Source of the DNA: an uncultured Bacilli bacterium
GTDB taxonomy: Bacteria; Bacillota_I; Bacilli_A; RF39; UBA660
DNA: 10,305 bases
Assembly (NCBI GenBank): GCA_934132925.1
Contig: CAKPAL010000028.1
Span: 1-10,305, forward strand
Direction of reading: 5' to 3'
Shown in pieces: positions 1 to 5,752 of this stretch. The notes beneath the pieces were generated by a model that saw only the letters and a program-made list of their open reading frames with translations, searched no databases and was not told where the DNA came from. Within the stretch, counting starts at the first letter, position 1; every line of letters begins with the position of its first letter. The position numbers and the translations under genes are program-made.

Positions 1-351
1 TGGATGGTAATACCAAAAGAGGAAGGAGTCCCTATTGGAACAATTGGAGCAGTAGATATTGATGTTAATAATAATACAGTAGAAATAGGACACTGCTACG
101 GAAGAAACTTTTGGAATAAAGGATATGGTACTGAGGCTTTAACTAGAATAATAAAGTTCTTTTTCGAAGAAGTAGGAGTAGAAACTATATATGCTTATTA
201 TGTCGATGGAAACTCTGCTAGTGGAAAAGTATTAGAAAAAGTAGGAATGAAGTATGAAGGTATTCTTAGAAAAAGAGTATATGATAAAGTTACCAAAAAG
301 CAAGCGGATTTAATTAGTTATTCTATTACTCGTGATGATTATTTTAAATAA
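1..351 (+). CDS. GNAT N-acetyltransferase, RimJ/RimL-like (5' end outside window)
   Basis: This is the C-terminal part of a GNAT-fold acetyltransferase, which would move an acetyl group from acetyl-CoA to an amine. The reading frame is open from base 1 (TGG codon) through the in-frame ATG at 4, and the visible part starts inside the beta-sheet core, so the true start lies upstream. The acetyl-CoA loop is visible as GRNFWNKGYGTEAL, matching the R/Q-x-x-G-x-G/A pattern of motif A. It is followed by the typical N-x-A-S-x-K-V-L-E-K-V-G-M-K-like helix that closes the fold and an Arg-rich strand. At least 116 residues are visible, against about 170-190 for complete RimJ/RimL-type proteins. The substrate cannot be told from sequence; ribosomal protein N-termini, small amines and antibiotics are all used by this family. 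It ends in TAA, 62 bases before the next chosen start. Confidence 0.88.
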   Translation, partial: WMVIPKEEGVPIGTIGAVDIDVNNNTVEIGHCYGRNFWNKGYGTEALTRIIKFFFEEVGVETIYAYYVDGNSASGKVLEKVGMKYEGILRKRVYDKVTKKQADLISYSITRDDYFK

Positions 352-362
352 ATTATAAAATA

Positions 363-391
363 TTTACTTTGATAATATATCATGATAAAAT
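363..391 (+). promoter_or_regulatory. possible sigma-A-type promoter for the S51 peptidase gene
   Basis: TTTACT at 363-368 and TAAAAT at 386-391 are separated by 17 bases. They resemble TTGACA (4 of 6) and TATAAT (5 of 6). Transcription would begin near 398, a few bases before the ribosome binding site at 404. In DNA this AT-rich such matches arise easily by chance, so this is a candidate only. Confidence 0.3.
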
Positions 392-403
392 AATAGTATA
401 AAT

Positions 404-409
404 GGAGGT
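404..409 (+). promoter_or_regulatory. ribosome binding site that sets the start at 414
   Basis: GGAGGT lies 4 bases before the ATG at 414. The ATG at 402 overlaps this site and has no ribosome binding site of its own, so 414 is the better start. Confidence 0.8.
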
Positions 410-413
410 AAGT

Positions 414-1064
414 ATGAAAATCAATTATATGTTTAGTAGAATAGATAGAAATAAATGGTTTAATGATAATCAAAAGAAGTATATTAAAGAAGATATAAAG
501 AATAATATGTCTATTACTTTTATAGCTAGTTTATTTGATGAATACGAAAGAAATGATACTCAGGTTAAAGAAATTGTTAATGTATTTAAAAATATAGATA
601 TTAATTTTAAAGAAGTACATTTAATAGATAATAGAGTATCTAAAGAAGATGCTTATAAATGTATAGAAAAAACAGATATTGTTTATTTAATGGGTGGTAG
701 TCCTGAATTAGAAATGAAATCTATTATAGAATATAACTTATTTAATATATTAAGGGATAGAGATGGTATTACTATTGGTACTAGTGCTGGTGCTATGAAT
801 CAAACAGATAAAGTAATATATAAAGATGATTTTAAGAATTATGAATTAGTAGATTATCAAGGACTTGGTTTTATTGATTTAAATATATATCCTCACTTTG
901 ATATTGATAATAAAGAATATATGGACGAAGTATTTGAAGTTAGTAAATATACTAGAATAGTAGGATTACCTAATGAATCATTTATTAGAGTAAAAGATAA
1001 TGATATAGATTTTGTAGGTAAACATTATTTTATAGAGAATGGTGTATTAGAAGAAAAACTCTAA
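414..1064 (+). CDS. peptidase S51 family protein (dipeptidase E / cyanophycinase-like)
   Basis: This 216-residue protein is a type 1 glutamine amidotransferase-fold serine peptidase of family S51, whose known members cleave Asp-X dipeptides (peptidase E) or cyanophycin. The visible signatures are YLMGGSPEL at about residues 91-99 and the nucleophile elbow GTSAGA at 122-127, with Ser124 as the expected catalytic serine. YPHFD at 159-163 supplies the expected catalytic histidine, His161. A further family-like LPNESF segment sits at 185-190. Length is normal for S51 proteins (about 210-230). No signal peptide or membrane segment is seen, so it should be cytoplasmic. The start at 414 is chosen because GGAGGT precedes it; a start at 402 would add four residues and overlap that site. 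The next gene follows after 34 bases and is probably co-transcribed. The exact substrate is not predictable, and many AT-rich gut bacteria carry such uncharacterised S51 homologues. Confidence 0.88.
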   Translation: MKINYMFSRIDRNKWFNDNQKKYIKEDIKNNMSITFIASLFDEYERNDTQVKEIVNVFKNIDINFKEVHLIDNRVSKEDAYKCIEKTDIVYLMGGSPELEMKSIIEYNLFNILRDRDGITIGTSAGAMNQTDKVIYKDDFKNYELVDYQGLGFIDLNIYPHFDIDNKEYMDEVFEVSKYTRIVGLPNESFIRVKDNDIDFVGKHYFIENGVLEEKL

Positions 1065-1098
1065 ATCACTTAAAAAATATTAATAAGGGAGATTAATT

Positions 1099-1593
1099 GT
1101 GGATTATAAATGTGTAATAGCGGACAAAGATTTAATTATTAAAAAATGGGATGAAGAAATAAAAAAACATAATAATTCTGAAAACTGGATAAAATTCAAA
1201 GAAAAATCTTTAAGAAATCTAAATAATAGAATTGTTTATATGGGTATATTAAATGATAGGATAATTACGGAGAGTACCGCGATTATATCTAGTAATGATT
1301 TAGATATGCAAAACAAAGATAATTTAATTGGAGACAAAGTAGCATATTTAACAGCATTTAGGACAAATAAAGAATATGAAAATAAAGGATATTTTTCTAA
1401 ATTATATAAATTTATGGAGAACGATTTAAAAAATAGAGGCTTTGAATCATTAACATTAGGAGTAGAACCATCAGAAACAAGAAACATAAAGATATATTTT
1501 AAATGGGGTTTTATTAATTATATAAAATCGGATTATGAGTATTATTCAGAAAATGATAAAATTCTTGTAAATTATTATAAGAAAAAATTATAG
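1099..1593 (+). CDS. GNAT family N-acetyltransferase
   Basis: This 164-residue protein has the GNAT acetyl-CoA binding core. A hydrophobic strand VAYLTAF is followed at about residues 88-102 by RTNKEYENKGYFSKL, where the N-K-G-Y-F loop is a variant of the R/Q-x-x-G-x-G/A motif. A helix then leads to the second strand ESLTLGVEPSE, and the terminal fold element KIYFKWGFINY gives the usual 'individual with a bulge' strand near 131-141. The start is a GTG at 1099 with AAGGGAG at 1085-1091, seven bases upstream. No earlier in-frame start has a better site. It lies 34 bases after the S51 gene and may share its transcript. The substrate is unknown. The stop is TAG. A different-frame remnant overlaps its last few codons and continues beyond its end. 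Confidence 0.85.
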   Translation: MDYKCVIADKDLIIKKWDEEIKKHNNSENWIKFKEKSLRNLNNRIVYMGILNDRIITESTAIISSNDLDMQNKDNLIGDKVAYLTAFRTNKEYENKGYFSKLYKFMENDLKNRGFESLTLGVEPSETRNIKIYFKWGFINYIKSDYEYYSENDKILVNYYKKKL

Positions 1594-1714
1594 GTTTGTA
1601 TTAAACAAAACTATCTATGCCATCTTTAATGATGGAACAATTTTATATAATAGAAGAAAACAACAAATAGAACTTTTTGATAATGTTGTCAAAATGAATA
1701 AAGAAAAGAGGTAA
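1571..1714 (+). pseudogene. C-terminal gene remnant, unidentified
   Basis: A frame without stops runs from about 1571 to a TAA at 1712-1714. The part after the GNAT stop reads like real protein: it includes IYAIFNDGTILYNRRK, then QQIELFDNVVKMNKEK. It has no start codon with a ribosome binding site, and its upstream portion overlaps the end of the GNAT gene in another frame. The residue mix (D-G-T, aromatic and charged residues, amphipathic end) is richer than random AT-rich translation would give, so I read it as the surviving 3' end of a deleted gene. I do not recognise the family. It could alternatively be chance. Confidence 0.35.
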
Positions 1715-1718
1715 GAAA

Positions 1719-2306
1719 ATGAAATATTTAGGATCAAAAGTATTAGAGACAGATAGGTTACTTTTAAGACCTACTAAAGAAGAAGATTTAAAAGTTATTT
1801 GGGGTATTCTATGTGATAAGAAAGTAGCAGAACATTATCTTGTAGGAAAATTTAATTATGATTGGGAAAAGGAAAAAGTATGGCAATATAAAAAATTAGA
1901 AAAAGCAAATAATGAAGATGTATTTCAATGGTCAATAATATTAAAATCAGAAAATAAATGTATTGGTCAGGCTAGCTGTCAAAAAAGTCATGATGAATTT
2001 GGTAATGAAAATAGTGATAATATAAGAGATGTTGGTTGGTTTTTAGATTCTAATTATCATGGTATGGGATATGGTAGTGAGGTTGCTAAGGCAGTACTTG
2101 ATTATATGTTTAAAGAAGTACAAATTGATAAAATAGAAACTTGTGTTGCTACCGATAACATAGCATCTTGGAGAGTGATTGAAAAGTTAGGTTTTCATAG
2201 AACTAATAAAATTAAAAAAGTTAAGTATACTATTTTAACTGAAGAAGTAGATTGTTACTGCTACAAAATAACAAGAGAAGAATATTTAAATTTGGAAAAT
2301 GAATAA
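1719..2306 (+). CDS. GNAT N-acetyltransferase, RimJ/RimL (Acetyltransf_3) type
   Basis: This 195-residue protein is a full-length GNAT of the RimJ/RimL subgroup. Its N-terminus has the hallmark ETDRLLLRPTKEEDL (10-24). The core carries IGQASC at about 82-87 and VGWFLDSNYHGMGYGSEVAK (105-124), in which H-G-M-G-Y-G-S is the acetyl-CoA pyrophosphate loop. The C-terminal NIASWRVIEKLGF (147-159) is the conserved helix-turn that closes the fold. The likely reaction is acetylation of an alpha-amino or small amine group using acetyl-CoA. The start at 1719 is supported by AAGAGGT at 1706-1712, six bases upstream. The protein is cytoplasmic, with no targeting signal. It is the third GNAT in 2.3 kb, but its sequence differs clearly from the other two, so this is not a recent duplication. 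Confidence 0.92.
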   Translation: MKYLGSKVLETDRLLLRPTKEEDLKVIWGILCDKKVAEHYLVGKFNYDWEKEKVWQYKKLEKANNEDVFQWSIILKSENKCIGQASCQKSHDEFGNENSDNIRDVGWFLDSNYHGMGYGSEVAKAVLDYMFKEVQIDKIETCVATDNIASWRVIEKLGFHRTNKIKKVKYTILTEEVDCYCYKITREEYLNLENE

Positions 2307-2399
2307 AAGTAAAATAAAATGAATGATTATAAAATATAAAAATGATGGTTATACGATATAGATATAATTATCTTGAGTTAAATAAATGATGATTAATGA

Positions 2400-2573
2400 G
2401 AAAGTAGATTATATTATTTATATTTTAGAGAGTTTAAGGATGGCGAAATTAAACATTATAATATAATTGAAGGAAGAAGAATGATAGAACAAAATAGTAT
2501 AAGTATAAATGAAAACAAAGAAAATAGTGTAACTAGACTAATTAGTATTAATGATTTTGTAAATGATAATTAG
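2400..2573 (+). pseudogene. decayed reading frame with an embedded 30-codon small ORF
   Basis: An open frame runs from 2400 to the TAG at 2571-2573. Its first half reads EFKDGEIKHYNIIEGRR, protein-like rather than random. Within it an ATG at 2481 is preceded by AAGGAAG (2470-2476) and opens a 30-residue peptide beginning MIEQNSISINEN and ending ISINDFVNDN. The peptide is rich in Asn, Ser and Ile, has no Cys, and shows no leader/core boundary that I recognise. Two readings are possible. It may be the 3' remnant of a lost gene, which the coding-like sequence upstream of the ATG favours. It may instead be a genuine small peptide gene, which the ribosome binding site favours. It is separated from the downstream operon by the hairpin at 2670. 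Confidence 0.35.
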
Positions 2574-2594
2574 TAATTCAAAAGGGTAAAAAGC

Positions 2595-2618
2595 AATTTA
2601 AAAAGATGGTTTTAAATT
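2595..2618. repeat. AT-only 9-bp inverted repeat
   Basis: AATTTAAAA (2595-2603) pairs perfectly with TTTTAAATT (2610-2618) around a six-base AGATGG loop. Being pure A/T it would form only a weak hairpin and could be a protein-binding palindrome or chance. It is followed by an A-run, not a T-run, so it is not a + strand terminator. Confidence 0.4.
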
Positions 2619-2669
2619 AAAAAAGCACTTGTTATATTAGATTTTATATGATAATAAATAATAATAGTT

Positions 2670-2697
2670 AAAGTACTTGAAATATAGTACTTTTTAT
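2670..2697 (+). terminator. probable intrinsic terminator upstream of the radical SAM operon
   Basis: AAAGTACT (2670-2677) pairs with AGTACTTT (2686-2693) around an eight-base loop, and the T-run continues to 2695. The 8-bp stem is perfect but has only two G-C pairs. It would end transcripts from the GNAT cluster before the large operon. A similar AGTACTTTTT 3' half recurs in the terminator at 10191-10219. Confidence 0.55.
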
Positions 2698-2801
2698 GTT
2701 ATTATAATGGAGAAAAAGCCGAAGTAGAAATCTAAAAAATAGTCGTATTTATGATAAGGATAATAAATAGTGAGTAGTATAGAAAAAAATGATTATTATA
2801 T

Positions 2802-2808
2802 GTGAGGT
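2802..2808 (+). promoter_or_regulatory. ribosome binding site that sets the start at 2820
   Basis: GTGAGGT matches the GGTGAG/GAGGT style of sites used by later genes in this operon and lies 11 bases before the ATG at 2820. It overlaps the in-frame GTG at 2802, which itself has no upstream site, so 2820 is preferred. Confidence 0.55.
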
Positions 2809-2819
2809 ATAAACTAAAA

Positions 2820-3887
2820 ATGAGAAAATATGATTTATTTATGAAAGATAAAATTATTCAATGCAATGCTAAACAGTTACTAAAAATTAATCCTAAACTA
2901 GTTGTTGATAGTAATGGTATTGTACTTTACGAACTGGAAAATGTGCAAAGTTTATATTTGTTTCCCCTTACCGTAATTGACTACATAGAAAACTTGACTA
3001 GAAAAAATATCATTTGCATAAATATTATTGATGTAAATTGTAATTTAGATTATAAGCAAATATTTGATAAAGATGATTTTGATAATCTCAAATCAGTTGA
3101 AATATTAATAAGGAAAGATTATGACAAAAAAAGAATTTTAAAAATATGTGATATGATAAAATATTTTTATAGAAGGGGAATTATGATTAGTTTAAATATT
3201 AAAAATTTAGTAAGCCTTTCTAATTTATTATCCAAGCAATTCAAATATGTAACATATTTTAAAATTTTTTTAGATAATGATATTAATTATAATGCTTATA
3301 TTGAATTTTTAAATAAATTGTCTATTGTTAATCGTTATAAACAGGAAAAAACTTTAGTCCATATAAAAACTTATTTAAGTATAGAAAAGGCAAAATTTTA
3401 TGAAAAAATGCTTAATGATTTTGTTAAATTAAATGTTGATACATTTCAAGTATCTAAGGAATTACTTCCAATAAATAAAGTTAATTCAAAAGTAGATACA
3501 AAAACGCAACATTTAATTAGAGATTTAGAGCTAAAATATTATGATTACTACCCAATTAAATTTATTAGTGTCAAAGACTTAACTACTTTATACTATCCTA
3601 GGTTTGAATTAGATGATAGAAATTCAAAAAAATGTTATTCATGTTATATGAAACCATACTTATTTGATAATAAAATTTTGCCATGTAAGGTTAATAAGGT
3701 GTTAGATAATTTAAATGAATGGAGTTCAGATTGTTTTAGTTTAAATGAATATAATAATATAATAAAAAAATGTGGCATTAAGTGTACCGATTGTGCATCA
3801 ATATTTGAAAACGATATGTTGTATAATGTTGAAAATATTATTAAAAATTATGAAAATACAAAGTTTTATTTTATAAAGGAGAATTAG
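2820..3887 (+). CDS. radical SAM-like protein lacking the CX3CX2C site, with SPASM-like C-terminal cysteines
   Basis: This 355-residue protein looks like a cluster-less paralogue of the radical SAM enzyme at 6345-7694. The shared N-terminal block is INPKLVVDSNGIVLYELEN (23-41) then FPLTVIDY (48-55), matching KAKSLILVEKSTKKVIFELN (42-61) then YPLSILDY in the partner. Shared C-terminal cysteines are Cys272 and Cys289, 17 apart exactly as Cys354 and Cys371 in the partner, followed by Cys318-x3-Cys322-x2-Cys325 against Cys410-x4-Cys415-x2-Cys418. Cys275 is additional. Where the partner has CX3CX2C this protein has only one nearby cysteine, Cys74, and no SGEG-like motif follows. It should therefore bind an auxiliary Fe-S cluster, not the SAM-cleaving one. 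Possible roles are structural partner, substrate binder or electron carrier. It is the first gene of a tight operon; the next ATG begins one base after its TAG. Weak internal similarity leaves the exact fold uncertain. Confidence 0.72.
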   Translation: MRKYDLFMKDKIIQCNAKQLLKINPKLVVDSNGIVLYELENVQSLYLFPLTVIDYIENLTRKNIICINIIDVNCNLDYKQIFDKDDFDNLKSVEILIRKDYDKKRILKICDMIKYFYRRGIMISLNIKNLVSLSNLLSKQFKYVTYFKIFLDNDINYNAYIEFLNKLSIVNRYKQEKTLVHIKTYLSIEKAKFYEKMLNDFVKLNVDTFQVSKELLPINKVNSKVDTKTQHLIRDLELKYYDYYPIKFISVKDLTTLYYPRFELDDRNSKKCYSCYMKPYLFDNKILPCKVNKVLDNLNEWSSDCFSLNEYNNIIKKCGIKCTDCASIFENDMLYNVENIIKNYENTKFYFIKEN

Positions 3888-3888
3888 T

Positions 3889-4707
3889 ATGATAGAGATT
3901 ATTGGAAAGAATGGTGCTGGCAAAACGACTCTGGCAAATTTTCTATATGATTTTGGATTCGAACGCAATATTGGCTATACCACACGGCCAAAACGATCAG
4001 GCGAGATTGATGGAATAGATTATTATTTTGTTGCTGAAGAAGAATTTAAAAGAAAAATAGATAATAATGAATTTATTGATTATAAAGTTAGAAATGGTTT
4101 TTATTATGGAATATCAAAAAAAGATATTAGTGTCAATACAATCTTGGTTTCTGGTGATGCTAGAAAAATAGAAAAAAGTACAGGTTATAAAATATTGAAA
4201 TTATATATAAATTGCGATTTGCCAACTAGATATTTAAGAGTTATGAAAAGAAACGATCCATCAGAAGATATCTTTGATAGATTTCATACGGAGAACTTTT
4301 CCTATTTATATGATTTTAATGCAATATTTGTTAGTAATGATTATAATGATGTTACAGATTTTAAAAATTATGCAAAACAATTGATATCAAATGAAAATCC
4401 TAGTAATTTTTTGATACCAAACAGAAAATTTATAGAAGAAAAAATAAAAACAAATGATTTAGCAGGAGTAAATTATAACGATAAACTATTAATGTTATTG
4501 CAATATGAAGAATATATACTTAGACAATTATTTTTAAGAAATAAAGACTTGTTTAGTGATAGTACTATAAGAGAATATTATAGTTGTTTACTCAAGTTTA
4601 TGGTTGATAAAAGAATTAATTATTCGATGATTCGCGATGAATTATATGCAAATATAGATGAGAAAAAATATAAATTAGATTATAAAATTAAGAGGAGAGT
4701 GTTATAA
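3889..4707 (+). CDS. guanylate kinase-type P-loop kinase with a C-terminal extension
   Basis: This protein has 272 residues. Residues 1-165 are a guanylate kinase domain. The Walker A loop is GKNGAGKT (6-13), and the nucleobase/phosphate-binding segment is YTTRPKRSGEIDGIDYYF (30-47). YYGISKKDI (72-80) matches the family YYGT-like strand. A lid-like KRNDPSEDIFDRF (120-132) precedes YDFNAIFVSND (141-151). Canonical Gmk phosphorylates GMP to GDP with ATP and is about 190-205 residues. This one is shortened in the core and carries about 100 extra residues (170-272), helical and charged, which I do not recognise. An operon-dedicated role on a different nucleotide or phosphorylated substrate is inferred, because housekeeping gmk normally lacks such an extension and such company. 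The start has AAAGGAG seven bases upstream. Its first 41 codons are less AT-rich than the rest, with Arg codons CGC, CGG and CGA. It overlaps the next gene by one base (TAATG). Confidence 0.85.
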   Translation: MIEIIGKNGAGKTTLANFLYDFGFERNIGYTTRPKRSGEIDGIDYYFVAEEEFKRKIDNNEFIDYKVRNGFYYGISKKDISVNTILVSGDARKIEKSTGYKILKLYINCDLPTRYLRVMKRNDPSEDIFDRFHTENFSYLYDFNAIFVSNDYNDVTDFKNYAKQLISNENPSNFLIPNRKFIEEKIKTNDLAGVNYNDKLLMLLQYEEYILRQLFLRNKDLFSDSTIREYYSCLLKFMVDKRINYSMIRDELYANIDEKKYKLDYKIKRRVL

Positions 4708-5249
4708 TGAAAATTTTATTTATTTCGGATATACATGGAATAACTACCAATTTAAATGTTATAGAAAAAAAAATGACAGAAGGCAATATTGATAAGTTAG
4801 TATGTCTAGGTGATTTATATTATCCTGGACCATCGTATGATAATAAATATGAAATAGATAGTAAAGGCGTATTTAATTTCTTAATGAAATATCAAGAAAA
4901 ATTAATATGTATGATGGGAAATTGTGATTCTTTAGTAGATATTAAAGCAAGTGATTTTCCTATTGGTAGTGGTGTATCTTTAATCAATACTGATGGATTG
5001 GATATATATATTACTCATGGTAATGAATATAATTTTGAAAAAGATAGAAAATTTAATCGCAAAGGAATATTAGTTTATGGTCATGAGCATATTCCATACA
5101 TAAAGAAAAAAGATAATATGATTTATATAAATGTAGGTTCAATATCATTGCCAAGAAACGATAATAATCCTACATATGCTGTCTATGAAGAAAAGAAAAT
5201 TACTATTTATGATATTAACAAAACTGTAGTTGATACCATTAATTTGTAG
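4707..5249 (+). CDS. yfcE: YfcE/MJ0936-family metallophosphodiesterase
   Basis: This 180-residue protein is a calcineurin-like metallophosphoesterase of the YfcE/MJ0936 type. The metal ligands are all visible in order: SDIH (7-10, Asp8 and His10), LGD (34-36, Asp36), GNCDS (71-75, Asn72), THG (103-105, His104) and GHEH (125-128). The closing NVGSISLPR (142-150) corresponds to the family's N-P-G-S-V-S-x-P-like signature. Length equals that of E. coli YfcE (about 184). Family members hydrolyse artificial phosphodiesters in a Mn-dependent way, and their natural substrates are mostly unknown. The start ATG overlaps the kinase stop by one base and is served by GAGGAG at 4692-4697, so the two genes are translationally coupled. 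In this operon it may cleave a phosphodiester intermediate or linked nucleotide (inference). A general housekeeping copy is the alternative. Confidence 0.92.
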   Translation: MKILFISDIHGITTNLNVIEKKMTEGNIDKLVCLGDLYYPGPSYDNKYEIDSKGVFNFLMKYQEKLICMMGNCDSLVDIKASDFPIGSGVSLINTDGLDIYITHGNEYNFEKDRKFNRKGILVYGHEHIPYIKKKDNMIYINVGSISLPRNDNNPTYAVYEEKKITIYDINKTVVDTINL

Positions 5250-5257
5250 GTGATATA

Positions 5258-5752
5258 ATGAAAAAAAGTGTTAATGGAATATATTTAATAGGGGACTCAT
5301 TAAAATTTGACAATAGTAAATACCCTAATGATAAATATGATAGAGATTTATATATTCCTAAAGGATATATATTGCCATCTGGTGAAATGTTAACGAAAGA
5401 ATATGGACGATTTCATGAGAATATGGCACAAAGATTTGTTGAAGAAAACTACTATAATAGTTATAAGAGTGATTTCATAAAAGATTATAAGGATTATATG
5501 CTTATGAGGGTACATGCATTGCAGGTTCTAAGTTGTGGTCAGAACAAAATTTTATATTGTGATGATCACATAAATAGTATTATTGCCAAAGCAATAGTGT
5601 CATATTTAGAGCATGGGTGGTCTGAAGTTATTATTCCAAATCCTTCTAATTCTTATTTCGATTATTTATATTATAATTTGTTAAGTGAATTTGGATACGA
5701 ATTATATATTGAGGAGAAGTGTAAAAAATATGAGAAAAAAAATATTAAGTAA
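5258..5752 (+). CDS. unrecognised 164-residue protein
   Basis: I do not recognise a family. The protein begins with a hydrophobic strand, NGIYLIGDSLKF, then a Tyr/Pro/Asp-rich stretch around 20-50 including IPKGYILPSGEMLTKEYGRFH. A helix with HENMAQRFVEE follows. A longer predicted helix-strand unit, MRVHALQVLSCGQNKILYCD (83-102), continues into DHINSIIAKAIVSYLEHGW and ends with VIIPNPSNSYFDYLYYNLLS. There is no signal peptide or membrane helix. Three cysteines (93, 101, 155) show no metal-binding spacing. The alternating strand and helix pattern suggests a compact soluble alpha/beta protein. The start is secure: TAGGTGA at 5247-5253 lies five bases before the ATG and overlaps the stop of the preceding gene. 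Its 3' end overlaps the DUF402 gene by 23 bases, so it is firmly part of the operon. An enzyme or accessory subunit acting with the kinase and phosphohydrolases is a guess. Confidence 0.75.
   Translation: MKKSVNGIYLIGDSLKFDNSKYPNDKYDRDLYIPKGYILPSGEMLTKEYGRFHENMAQRFVEENYYNSYKSDFIKDYKDYMLMRVHALQVLSCGQNKILYCDDHINSIIAKAIVSYLEHGWSEVIIPNPSNSYFDYLYYNLLSEFGYELYIEEKCKKYEKKNIK
5711..5716 (+). promoter_or_regulatory. ribosome binding site inside the preceding gene, for the start at 5730
   Basis: GAGGAG at 5711-5716, inside the last codons of the unrecognised gene, is 13 bases from the ATG at 5730. The spacing is long but this is the only strong purine site here. The alternative GTG start at 5685 has no such site. 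Confidence 0.5.

Larger units (their letters stand above)
2307..2819. other. 513-base stretch without an intact gene
   Basis: From the end of the third GNAT to the first gene of the large operon no complete gene is visible on either strand. The stretch contains, in order, stop-rich AT DNA, a decayed-looking reading frame (2400-2573), an AT-only inverted repeat (2595-2618), a hairpin with T-run (2670-2697), and about 120 bases of leader before the operon. TATAAT occurs at 2703-2708, but the nearest TTGACA-like hexamer (TTGAAA, 2677-2682) is 20 bases away and inside the hairpin loop, so I do not call a promoter. The operon must nevertheless be transcribed from somewhere in or just before this stretch. 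No riboswitch or tRNA is recognised. Confidence 0.7.

Noticed and set aside
350..370. Possible terminator after the first GNAT
   Set aside because: The only pairing is a five-base A/T stem (TAAAT/ATTTA) with a weak T tract, too unstable to call.
1236..1487. 83-codon minus-strand frame
   Set aside because: It lies entirely inside the second GNAT gene, has no ribosome binding site, and its Ser/Leu/Ile-rich translation is the mirror of the real coding frame.
5685..5729. GTG start for the DUF402 protein
   Set aside because: There is no purine-rich site before it, and the extra 15 residues are a shifted reading of the previous gene's end.
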